Positions 1 to 6,367 of a stretch of 14,372 nt of DNA are shown one piece after another. Origin of the DNA: an uncultured Clostridia bacterium (lineage in GTDB: Bacteria; Bacillota; Clostridia; TANB77; CAG-508); the NCBI GenBank assembly GCA_949077355.1, contig CARUQW010000011.1, positions 18,851-33,222 of the forward strand, read 5' to 3'. Positions within the stretch are counted from its first letter, which is position 1, and every line of letters begins with the position of its first letter. Below the pieces are notes generated by a model, which saw nothing but the letters and a program-made list of their open reading frames with translations, made no database searches and was not told the origin of the DNA. The position numbers and the translations under genes were made by a program.

Positions 1-522
1 TAGTTTTTCTAAAGAAATAATATCTATTTTACTATTTTCAAATCTAGTTAAAGAAGGTAGTTGTTGTTTTAAAATATCCGCAAAATCTTGTACTGTAATA
101 ATATCTGCCCCTCTTTCATTAACAACAATATCTCCCACTTTCTCTCTTTTAAAACCTAATTTGACGATTCCTCCTAAGTAATTTCTATGAGAATACTTTC
201 CTTTTTCCTCTTCTGGCAATACGACTCTTACTATTTTTATCATTTTTCTCTCATTTTTTTCTAGCATTTTCTCATCATATTTTTCTGGATAAATGATTAA
301 TACTCTTCTTTCAGCCTCTTCATATCCTCCATATAATTTATAATTTTCAAATTTCATTTTTCTTAGAAAGTTTTCTACTAATGAAACCTGATACATATCT
401 AAAAAATCTGTATGCTCTATTTGTTCTCTTGTTTTCGAAAACTCTATTTTATCCAATACCTGTGATAAACATATTTTATCTTCTTGTTTTTTGTATTCCT
501 TTAATAGTTGTTGTTTGTCCAT
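1..522 (-). CDS. ylmH: YlmH-family RNA-binding protein, 3' end cut off by the window edge
   Basis: My translation gives 174 N-terminal residues beginning MDKQQLLKEY. It contains the YlmH pattern: FLDMYQ near residue 41, GGYEEAERR near residue 65, then a block reading HRNYLGGIVKLGFKREKVGD around residues 116-135. Family members are about 250-260 residues and end in an S4 RNA-binding domain; that domain would lie just beyond the edge, so it is not seen here. YlmH proteins bind rRNA/tRNA-containing complexes, and the B. subtilis protein has been linked to ribosome-associated quality control. The start ATG has an AGGAAA ribosome site 5 bases upstream. It begins 36 bases after the dxs stop on the same strand with no terminator between, so it is probably co-transcribed with dxs, although the functions are unrelated. 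Family assignment is by motif recognition. Confidence 0.82.
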   Translation of the reverse strand, partial: MDKQQLLKEYKKQEDKICLSQVLDKIEFSKTREQIEHTDFLDMYQVSLVENFLRKMKFENYKLYGGYEEAERRVLIIYPEKYDEKMLEKNERKMIKIVRVVLPEEEKGKYSHRNYLGGIVKLGFKREKVGDIVVNERGADIITVQDFADILKQQLPSLTRFENSKIDIISLEKL

Positions 523-558
523 TTGGTTTCCTTTCTATTTCTTTTTGTTTTCAATCTT

Positions 559-2430
559 CTAAACTGTTATTTTAGACAATAAATCAAAATCTTTTTTGAT
601 TGTTTCAAAATCTACTTTATAGATTTTTTCTAGTTCTTCTACACTTCCATGTTCGATATATTGGTCTGGATAAGCATAATTTTTAATTTTCACTTCTTGT
701 AAATCTTCTTCTATTATTATTTCTTGAACTGCCGTTGCCAATCCATTTATAATAGTTCCATCTTCTATCGTAATGACTTTTTTTGTTTTTTGTATAGATT
801 GTTTTATTGTCTCTTTATCAATTGGTTTTAAGAATCTGGCATTTATTACTTCAACCAATACATTGTTTTGTTCCTTTTCAATTTCTTTCGCTACTTTCAT
901 AGCTCTAGCAACAGTTTTTCCGATTGCTACTATGGTTAAATCATTTCCTTCTTTTAGTATCTCTCCTTTTCCATATTCTATTCTTTTCTGTTTTTCTATT
1001 TTGTTTTCATTTTCTCCGCCTCTTGGATATCGAATTACAACTGGTTTCTTCAAATTCACTGCAAATTCTAGCATTTCTTCCAATTCTTTAAAATCCTTTG
1101 GTGCCATAATCGTTAAATTTGGAACTAATCGAAAAAACGCCATATCCAATGTTCCTTGATGTGTTTCCCCATCTGCTCCAACTATTCCAGCTCGATCTAC
1201 ACACATAATTACTGGTAAATTTTGTATTGCTACATCATGTATTACTTGATCATAGGCTCTTTGATAAAAAGACGAATAAATTGGTACTACTGGAACAATT
1301 CCTTCTTTTGCCATCCCTGCAGCCACGCCTATAGCATGTTGTTCTGCTATTCCTATGTCAAAAAATCGTTCTGGAAACTCCTTTGCAAATTGTGTTAGTC
1401 CTGTTCCATCTTTCATAGAAGCCGTAATTGCAACAATTTTATCATTTTTTCTAGCTAATTCTACTAATTTTTCTCCTAATACTTTTGAATAGTCTTTTTT
1501 CTTTTCTTTTTTGCTTTTTCCTGTTTCTAAATCAAAAGGTCCTGTTGCATGAAACTTATCTGGATTCTTCTCAGCAATTTCGTATCCCTTTCCTTTTTTT
1601 GTTAAGACATGAATTAGTACAGGTCCTTCTAGTTGTTTACTAATTTTTAACATTCTTTCTAACTCTTCTATATCATGTCCATCTACTGGTCCCAAATAAC
1701 GAAATCCAATATCTTCAAAAAACATCTTCGGTATAATTAGTTGCTTAATACTCCTTTTAATTCTGATAACTGCTTTTACAATTGCTTTCCCAATACCAGG
1801 TATTTTTAGAACGGCTTTTTTTACTACATCGCTAGATTTACTGTATGTTTTTTTCGTTCTTAATTTACTAAGCAACATATTAATTCCACCAATATTTTTT
1901 GAAATGCTCATTTCATTGTCATTTAAAATAACTGTCATTTTGGCTTGACTCCATCCAGCATCATTTAGAGCTTCTAATGCCATGCCACCTGTTAGTGCTC
2001 CATCGCCTATTACCGCTAATACCGAATTATCTTCCCCTTTAATATCTCTTGCTCTTGCCATTCCTAAAGCAGCAGAAATAGAGGTACTACTATGCCCTGT
2101 GTTAAAACTATCTGTGTCTGATTCTTTACTTTTTGGGAATCCTGCAATCCCATTTAATTTTCGTAATGTTTTTAATTGTTCTTTTCTTCCTGTTATAATT
2201 TTATGTACATAGGTTTGATGTCCTACATCCCATACAATTTTATCTTTTGGTAAGTCAAATATACTATGTAATGCTATCGTTAACTCCACTACTCCTAAGT
2301 TAGAAGCTAGATGTCCTCCATTTTCTGATACAATCTCTAATAAGTATTTTCTTATTTCTTCAGCTAATTGTTTTTTTTCTTTGGTGTTTAGTTTTCTAAT
2401 ATCCTCTGGTGAGTTTATTTTTTCTAACAT
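559..2430 (-). CDS. dxs: 1-deoxy-D-xylulose-5-phosphate synthase (DXS)
   Basis: This cytosolic thiamine-diphosphate enzyme condenses pyruvate with glyceraldehyde 3-phosphate to DXP, the first step of the MEP isoprenoid pathway and a precursor for thiamine and pyridoxal. The 623-residue length is normal for the family. Visible motifs are GGHLASNLG (38-46, with the catalytic-region His40), DVGHQ (68-72), the ThDP/Mg site GDGALTGG (142-149) with NDNEMSIS (170-177), GPVDGHD (247-253), HATGPFD (294-300), and GIAEQHA (360-366) with the catalytic Glu363. The C-terminal transketolase domain has DRAG and a conserved YPRG. I chose the ATG at 2430 because AAAGGTGG lies just upstream; an in-frame GTG nine bases further out falls inside that ribosome site. 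A perfect extended -10 promoter precedes the gene, and ylmH follows 36 bases downstream. Confidence 0.97.
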   Translation of the reverse strand: MLEKINSPEDIRKLNTKEKKQLAEEIRKYLLEIVSENGGHLASNLGVVELTIALHSIFDLPKDKIVWDVGHQTYVHKIITGRKEQLKTLRKLNGIAGFPKSKESDTDSFNTGHSSTSISAALGMARARDIKGEDNSVLAVIGDGALTGGMALEALNDAGWSQAKMTVILNDNEMSISKNIGGINMLLSKLRTKKTYSKSSDVVKKAVLKIPGIGKAIVKAVIRIKRSIKQLIIPKMFFEDIGFRYLGPVDGHDIEELERMLKISKQLEGPVLIHVLTKKGKGYEIAEKNPDKFHATGPFDLETGKSKKEKKKDYSKVLGEKLVELARKNDKIVAITASMKDGTGLTQFAKEFPERFFDIGIAEQHAIGVAAGMAKEGIVPVVPIYSSFYQRAYDQVIHDVAIQNLPVIMCVDRAGIVGADGETHQGTLDMAFFRLVPNLTIMAPKDFKELEEMLEFAVNLKKPVVIRYPRGGENENKIEKQKRIEYGKGEILKEGNDLTIVAIGKTVARAMKVAKEIEKEQNNVLVEVINARFLKPIDKETIKQSIQKTKKVITIEDGTIINGLATAVQEIIIEEDLQEVKIKNYAYPDQYIEHGSVEELEKIYKVDFETIKKDFDLLSKITV

Positions 2431-2463
2431 TTTTACCACCTTTTATTTTTATTTTGTGTATCT

Positions 2464-2491
2464 ATTATATCATGTTTTTCTACTTTTGCAA
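2464..2491 (-). promoter_or_regulatory. Promoter for dxs-ylmH
   Basis: Read on the minus strand, TTGCAA (-35, 4/6 match) is followed after 16 bases by a perfect TATAAT, which carries an extended -10 TGn. It lies about 35 bases upstream of the dxs start codon and just downstream of the terminator of the preceding operon, so dxs-ylmH appears to be an independent SigA-type unit. Confidence 0.75.
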
Positions 2492-2510
2492 CCTTGCTAT
2501 GAAATCTATT

Positions 2511-2537
2511 AAAAAGATGAGGCTAATCCTCATCTTT
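2511..2537 (-). terminator. Intrinsic terminator of the radical SAM/NUDIX operon
   Basis: A 10-bp perfect stem (AAAGATGAGG / CCTCATCTTT) with a 5-base loop lies 11 bases after the last gene of the operon. On the minus strand it runs into five consecutive U residues, three of them from the stem. It separates that operon from the dxs promoter. Confidence 0.78.
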
Positions 2538-2548
2538 GCTTTCAATTC

Positions 2549-3181
2549 TTATTTTTCTCTTTCTACTAGTCTGTTCACTATACTTCTTTTTTGTAATTCT
2601 TCAGCATATTCTTTATCTTTTCTTCCTTGAATTGTTAAGTCTGTGAAAAGTACTTTTCCATCTTCTATTACAAATTCTGCATCATATTTTTCAAATGGCA
2701 TATATCTTACTTCTTTTATTACTTTACTAAATAATTTAAATTCCTCTTCATTTTCCTCTTGTATTTGTAATTGACTAATACCAAATCTTTCTCCCATGAC
2801 GGGTATTGTCATTCGATTTTTAATAATTCCCTTTTTACGTTTTTCGAAATCTTTAAAGATTTCAATAATTAACTTGTCTCCATTTGCTTCATATCTAGAA
2901 ATAGAACCTATTTGCTCTGGTTTTACCGTTGGATGAACAATAATATGATATTGATTTTGATGTTCTTTTATAAAACCTCTTAATTCATTTAAATTGGTAC
3001 ATCCATGTATAGATGGTAAATACACTGTATTTTCTGTACTTCTTTTAGGAGATGTTCTAACACTTAATCCTTGTTTTAATGCATAACTATTCTCATCTAA
3101 AAAGTTAGGGTCAATTTGTTTTACAGTTGGGAAGTCTAGCATTTGTAGCATTTTCAAGCCTTCTATTTTAGACATTTTCAT
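2549..3181 (-). CDS. Small ATP-grasp / PEP-synthase-like protein of unknown function
   Basis: The 210-residue protein has no signal peptide or membrane segment. I do not recognise a named family. Three blocks recall the ATP-binding half of ATP-grasp and PEP-synthase-type enzymes: SKIEGLKMLQ at the N terminus (4-13), GLSVRTSPK (39-47), similar to the VRSS nucleotide-binding strand, and a segment reading YHIIVHPTVKPEQIGSISRY (about 78-97) followed by LIIEIF. The C-terminal part has EFVIEDGKVLFTDLTI, like a metal-binding acidic strand. At 210 residues it is short for a full ATP-grasp ligase. Its ATG overlaps the TGA of the upstream MoaA-like gene (ATGA), with GGGAG ten bases before it, so translation is coupled. 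It is the last gene of the operon. A ligase, kinase or substrate-binding role is possible; none is shown by the sequence. Confidence 0.5.
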   Translation of the reverse strand: MKMSKIEGLKMLQMLDFPTVKQIDPNFLDENSYALKQGLSVRTSPKRSTENTVYLPSIHGCTNLNELRGFIKEHQNQYHIIVHPTVKPEQIGSISRYEANGDKLIIEIFKDFEKRKKGIIKNRMTIPVMGERFGISQLQIQEENEEEFKLFSKVIKEVRYMPFEKYDAEFVIEDGKVLFTDLTIQGRKDKEYAEELQKRSIVNRLVEREK

Positions 3182-4149
3182 TTCAGACCAACTCCCATAT
3201 AATTAATAGCTCGAATAAATGATTTTTCAATACTTTGGTCACATTCAAAGTCAATTGGTATTTCCGTGTCCCTTCTCGATAAACATGGTTTTAATTTTAA
3301 ATCAGAAGTAATGCGAATATACATATATTTTGGACATGCTTCGCAAATTTTATTATCACATAAGCTATGCATAATTGTTACATACCAATCTCCAAAAAAC
3401 AAATATTCCACAGAATTACAATCTGATGCAATTACTTTGTCTGCTTTTTTCTTTAATTTGTTCGTGAATTTCTCAAATTTTTCTTTGGTATAGGTAATAG
3501 GAAGACCTTCTACTTTAGATGGTTCTATTAATCTCATTCCCAAATTGTTTTTTTGGCAAAATTCAATTATTGATTGATAATCCTTTTCTTTGTAATCTTC
3601 ATCAAAAATAATACAATTTATTCTAATTTTTCCTTCAAATTCTTCAAGTGTTCTTTCTAAATTTTCTTTTACTAAATTAAAATTTGGAAAACCACTTAAT
3701 TTTTCATATTTTTCTTTTTCTAATGTATTTAAGCTTAATGTTAAAGCATTCACATGATATCGATTTAACATTTCAATGTTTGTTTCATTTAATAAAGATA
3801 TATTTGTTGTCAAATCAACATATGGTATTTGTATTTCTCTAATGTATTTTAGTAATGCTTCTAGTTCTGGATATAATAGAGGTTCTCCTCCTGTTAGTTT
3901 TATCTTATTAATGCCAAATTCTTTTCCATTTTTTAAAACTGGTTTTAATTTTTCTAGTGGGATAATTCTACTCTGTTTATCTTGTTCTCCTTCTGCAAAA
4001 CAATATTTGCATTTATAATTACACTCTGTTGTTAGCACAATTCTAAGTGTTCCTGATTGTAAATTCTTTTTAGGAAAGAATTTATTTTCTATTACTACAC
4101 CATTGGATAACATTGTATTGTCTGTTCTATCAACTACTGTATTTAGCAT
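3178..4149 (-). CDS. MoaA-like radical SAM protein with a C-terminal iron-sulfur site
   Basis: The 323-residue radical SAM enzyme has the SAM-cluster motif CNYKCKYC (Cys43, 47, 50) and LTGGEP (85-90) for SAM binding. The organisation follows MoaA, the GTP 3',8-cyclase: LRIVLTTECN at the start of the barrel, LRLTGG-like and TTN motifs, and a C-terminal block with Cys264, 269, 272 and 289 within CEAC and RITSDLKLKPCL, matching MoaA's second 4Fe-4S cluster region. Two differences stand out. The spacing between CEAC and the last Cys is 16 residues rather than about 13, and the tail ends MGVGLK without the GG pair MoaA uses for catalysis. No other molybdopterin gene is in view. Start and stop overlap both neighbours, and AAGGAGGG precedes the ATG. 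The substrate is unknown; a purine nucleotide is a reasonable guess. Confidence 0.72.
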   Translation of the reverse strand: MLNTVVDRTDNTMLSNGVVIENKFFPKKNLQSGTLRIVLTTECNYKCKYCFAEGEQDKQSRIIPLEKLKPVLKNGKEFGINKIKLTGGEPLLYPELEALLKYIREIQIPYVDLTTNISLLNETNIEMLNRYHVNALTLSLNTLEKEKYEKLSGFPNFNLVKENLERTLEEFEGKIRINCIIFDEDYKEKDYQSIIEFCQKNNLGMRLIEPSKVEGLPITYTKEKFEKFTNKLKKKADKVIASDCNSVEYLFFGDWYVTIMHSLCDNKICEACPKYMYIRITSDLKLKPCLSRRDTEIPIDFECDQSIEKSFIRAINYMGVGLK

Positions 4150-5048
4150 TATTTGGCCCTCCTTTGTAAATAGTGTAATACATGAGTTGGATGGTCAAAT
4201 ATTTCATTTGCAAATATTTCTTCTAATGGTTTTTCTAATATATTTCCAACACAGATGGAATCTTCTTCATAAAAGCCTTGTGATATTACATCTCCAATAG
4301 GTGTTAAAAGAACACAAGAATGAAGATATTCATTATAATCATATAATCGAATATTTCTATGTTCTTCTTTTCTACAAGCAAGAATTTTTTCTTTTATTTT
4401 TTCTACTTCTTTTTCTGGAATGATTTCTTCCAGATGTTCTTTTCCTCTTCCTTGTGGCGTAAAAATAATAAATAAGTGCGAGAATAAATCTAATTCTTTT
4501 GATAAATTTATGAGATAGTCTACATGTTGTTTATTCGAATTGTAGATAAAACTATTTAATCTTATTTTACATCCAGCTTCTTTTAGTTTTTTGATATTCT
4601 TAATGGTTTGGTCGAATACATCATTTTGTCTTTGGTCATTGTGAATTTCTTTTGGTCCGTCTATACTAATTTGTACTAAGTCTGCTAGTTTTAAAGCATT
4701 TATATTTTCATCGTTTAGTAAAATTGTATTGGTTGTAACGATTGTATTAATATGATTGTATTTAGCACATTGGATTAACTTTTCTAAATCTTTTCTTACT
4801 AATGGTTCTCCTCCTGTGAAATCCAACCTGTTAATTCCTAATTTTCCCAATTGGTTAATTATTTCAATTGCTTCTTTTGTTTTTAATCCATAGGTTCCTT
4901 CTACCCCTGAATCAGATAAACAATATTTGCAATTCAAATTACATTTTGTTGTAATTTGCCAACAAACTGATAACGGATTTTTTAATTTTATATCATAGGT
5001 ATCTTCTTCTGTATCATAAGTGATAATCGCTGTTGTCATTTTTTTCAT
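4149..5048 (-). CDS. Radical SAM protein with a truncated SPASM (twitch-like) C terminus
   Basis: The 299-residue protein has the radical SAM motif CNLNCKYC (Cys36, 40, 43) and FTGGEP (77-82), with a barrel that includes TTNTILL and VQISIDGP. The C-terminal part reads TPIGDVIS, then CVGNILEKPLEEIF; this is the layout of a SPASM/twitch auxiliary-cluster domain, but only Cys245 and Cys266 are in place, so at most a partial auxiliary cluster is expected. Such proteins modify peptides or small molecules by radical chemistry, and the sequence does not identify the substrate. GGGAGGAG within the end of the NUDIX gene serves as ribosome site, and the stop shares a base with the next start (TAATG), so the two radical SAM proteins are probably made in similar amounts. 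Paired with the MoaA-like enzyme it suggests a two-step radical pathway. Confidence 0.75.
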   Translation of the reverse strand: MKKMTTAIITYDTEEDTYDIKLKNPLSVCWQITTKCNLNCKYCLSDSGVEGTYGLKTKEAIEIINQLGKLGINRLDFTGGEPLVRKDLEKLIQCAKYNHINTIVTTNTILLNDENINALKLADLVQISIDGPKEIHNDQRQNDVFDQTIKNIKKLKEAGCKIRLNSFIYNSNKQHVDYLINLSKELDLFSHLFIIFTPQGRGKEHLEEIIPEKEVEKIKEKILACRKEEHRNIRLYDYNEYLHSCVLLTPIGDVISQGFYEEDSICVGNILEKPLEEIFANEIFDHPTHVLHYLQRRAK

Positions 5049-5049
5049 G

Positions 5050-5490
5050 TTAAATCTCCTCCCAATTATAAGGTAAATACATAGATTCCTGACTTTTTAG
5101 CATTTTTGGTATGTAACTTAACGTATTTTTTGGAATCTCATTCATGTTTACCCATTTTATTTCTTCACATTTCTCTTCCTCTTCATTTGTTATCTCTCCT
5201 GTCCATTGATTTGCTTTAAATATGAAATCAATATATTCTTGTTCTTTATTTACTTTTCTGTTCATTACTTTATAAAGTTCAATGTCTTGTAAATCTATTT
5301 GAATACCAATTTCTTCTTTTGCTTCTCTTATCATTGCTTTTCTGATTTCTTCATTTGCTTCAACATGTCCTCCTGGTAAAGAATATTTACCATCTTCGTA
5401 TCCTGTATTCTTTCGTTTCATTAATAATATTTTGTCTTCTTTTTCTAATATTAATTGAACACTGACAGGTAACTTATTTCTTTCTTTCAT
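5050..5490 (-). CDS. NUDIX hydrolase
   Basis: The 146-residue single-domain hydrolase carries a complete NUDIX box: GHVEANE, seven residues, then REAKEEIGI, matching GX5EX7REUXEEXGU, with the metal-binding glutamates present. It resembles MutT-type enzymes that cleave nucleoside diphosphates linked to another moiety; residues before the box, KYSLPGG, are typical. The ATG at 5490 was chosen because GGGAGG lies five bases upstream; a GTG 39 bases further out has no ribosome site. It ends one base before the first radical SAM gene, whose ribosome site lies inside its last codons. In this operon it may supply or clean up a nucleotide substrate or product for the MoaA-like enzyme, which is inference from context only. 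Confidence 0.88.
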   Translation of the reverse strand: MKERNKLPVSVQLILEKEDKILLMKRKNTGYEDGKYSLPGGHVEANEEIRKAMIREAKEEIGIQIDLQDIELYKVMNRKVNKEQEYIDFIFKANQWTGEITNEEEEKCEEIKWVNMNEIPKNTLSYIPKMLKSQESMYLPYNWEEI

Positions 5491-5558
5491 ATTTTCCTCC
5501 CTTCCCAATACTAATATATAAATTTGCACGTATTCCTCTTTTTTTACAAAATTGCTAT

Positions 5559-5572
5559 TTTTGTATACAAAA
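5559..5572. promoter_or_regulatory. Perfect 14-bp palindrome, possible operator
   Basis: TTTTGTATACAAAA is an exact inverted repeat in the 93-bp gap between the XRE gene and the NUDIX gene. It could bind one of the two nearby XRE regulators. It has no loop, so it is not a terminator. AT-rich palindromes of this size can arise by chance, and I see no clear promoter beside it. Confidence 0.3.
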
Positions 5573-5583
5573 CAACTTTTAAA

Positions 5584-5811
5584 TTATATTTTCTTTTCTT
5601 CTTGAAAGAATAATTCATCGCAACTTTTCATGTCTAATTCAAAAATATTTTTGATTTGAATCATTTCATCTAAATAGAATTCCTCTTTTCCTTCCAATTT
5701 ATCTTTTAGTTGATTCACTTCTATTTTCATTCTATCTGCTAATTCTTGTATTTCTATTTTGTTCTCTTTCATTAGTTTCATTACACGTTTTCCTATTAGT
5801 TCTGCTTCCAT
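5584..5811 (-). CDS. Small XRE/Cro-CI-type helix-turn-helix protein
   Basis: The 75-residue protein consists almost only of a five-helix XRE fold. IGKRVMKLMKENKIEIQELADRM forms helices 1-2, VNQLKDKLEGKE is the recognition-helix region, and YLDEMIQIKNIFELDMKSCDELFF forms helices 4-5. It has no extra sensor domain. AAGGAG sits seven bases before the ATG, and a near-consensus promoter lies directly upstream. It heads the NUDIX/radical SAM operon with 93 bp to the next gene and no terminator between, so it probably regulates this operon or itself. It is divergent from a second XRE gene. The possible operators are the palindromes at 5897-5907 and 5559-5572. It could also be a prophage-type regulator, but no phage genes are near. 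Confidence 0.72.
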   Translation of the reverse strand: MEAELIGKRVMKLMKENKIEIQELADRMKIEVNQLKDKLEGKEEFYLDEMIQIKNIFELDMKSCDELFFQEEKKI

Positions 5812-5846
5812 ATTTTTTCTCCTTTATTTGTTTCCTATCAAGAAAC

Positions 5847-5875
5847 ATGATATAATATTTTTATTTACTTGTCAA
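5847..5875 (-). promoter_or_regulatory. Promoter of the XRE-NUDIX-radical SAM operon
   Basis: On the minus strand a perfect TTGACA (-35) is followed after 17 bases by TATCAT (5/6). It lies about 36 bases upstream of the XRE start. A short inverted repeat (GTTTC/GAAAC, 5830-5846) sits just downstream, where a repressor could bind. Confidence 0.75.
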
Positions 5876-5896
5876 TCGTCTCTCAAGTTTTTATTA

Positions 5897-5907
5897 CACT
5901 ATTAGTG
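5897..5907. promoter_or_regulatory. 11-bp palindrome between divergent promoters, candidate operator
   Basis: CACTATTAGTG is a perfect odd palindrome (CACTA-T-TAGTG) about 20 bp from each of the two divergent -35 boxes. This is a natural place for an XRE dimer to control both units. The role is inferred from position and symmetry only. Confidence 0.35.
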
Positions 5908-5926
5908 CTACTTTTTTATTTATATA

Positions 5927-5955
5927 TTTACAAAATTTAAATAAAATGCTATAAT
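5927..5955 (+). promoter_or_regulatory. Promoter of the divergent XRE gene
   Basis: TTTACA (5/6 of the -35 consensus), a 17-base spacer and a perfect TATAAT with an extended -10 TGn. It lies about 30 bases upstream of the TTG start codon and predicts a short leader. Confidence 0.78.
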
Positions 5956-5986
5956 TTCAGTAAGGTAATTACAGGAGGTAATAATA

Positions 5987-6217
5987 TTGGATGAAATTTT
6001 TGTAGAAAGATTAAAAATATTAATAGAAGAGTCTAATTTGAGCTATGAAAAATTAGCACATGGTTTGGGATTTAAAGCGAAAAGTACAATTTTCAAATAT
6101 AAAAATGGTAAGATTGTAAAGATTGGTCCAAGTGGTATTGCAAAAATTGCTACCTACTTTCATGTATCACCATCTTGGCTAGCTGGTTTTACCGACGATA
6201 AATATTATAATATTTGA
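5987..6217 (+). CDS. XRE/Cro-CI-type helix-turn-helix protein
   Basis: The 76-residue protein is a single XRE domain: FVERLKILIEESNLSYEKLAHGLGF covers helices 1-2, KAKSTIFKYKNGK the recognition helix and turn, and GPSGIAKIATYFHVSPSWLAGF the last helices, ending in the W-L-x-G-F motif typical of CI-like repressors. The start is TTG: a perfect AGGAGG lies eight bases before it, and the nearby ATG is out of frame. A TTG start usually lowers translation, which suits a low-level regulator. It is monocistronic, with its own promoter and a terminator just after the stop. It faces away from the other XRE gene across 175 bp, so cross-regulation is plausible. The target is unknown. Confidence 0.82.
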   Translation: MDEIFVERLKILIEESNLSYEKLAHGLGFKAKSTIFKYKNGKIVKIGPSGIAKIATYFHVSPSWLAGFTDDKYYNI

Positions 6218-6227
6218 TATGAATTAT

Positions 6228-6264
6228 AAAAAATGCAAATACGATTTTAAAGTATTTGCATTTT
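6228..6264. terminator. Terminator between convergent XRE gene and clpC, probably bidirectional
   Basis: A 13-bp perfect stem (AAAATGCAAATAC / GTATTTGCATTTT) with a 9-base loop. The plus strand gives UUUU after the stem and a second U-run a few bases on; the minus strand gives a six-U run. It would end the plus-strand XRE transcript and the minus-strand clpC transcript. The roughly 100 bp between it and clpC is T-rich and holds only a 12-bp palindrome TTGAAATTTCAA; I see no gene there. Confidence 0.75.
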
Positions 6265-6367
6265 AATATATTTTTTTTGAAATTTCAAGACATTTTTTTC
6301 TTTTTTCATCGCAAAAAATTTTGTTTTTCGACCTCTCTTTTTCTTTTTTGATTTGTTTCGCTAATAA

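Noticed and set aside
773..1159. 128-residue open frame on the plus strand inside dxs
   Set aside because: It is the reverse of a conserved dxs region, is Phe/Ser/Thr-rich as expected of antisense frames in AT-rich DNA, and has no ribosome site.
2431..2439. GTG start giving a three-residue longer dxs product
   Set aside because: This GTG lies inside the AAAGGTGG ribosome site that serves the ATG at 2430.
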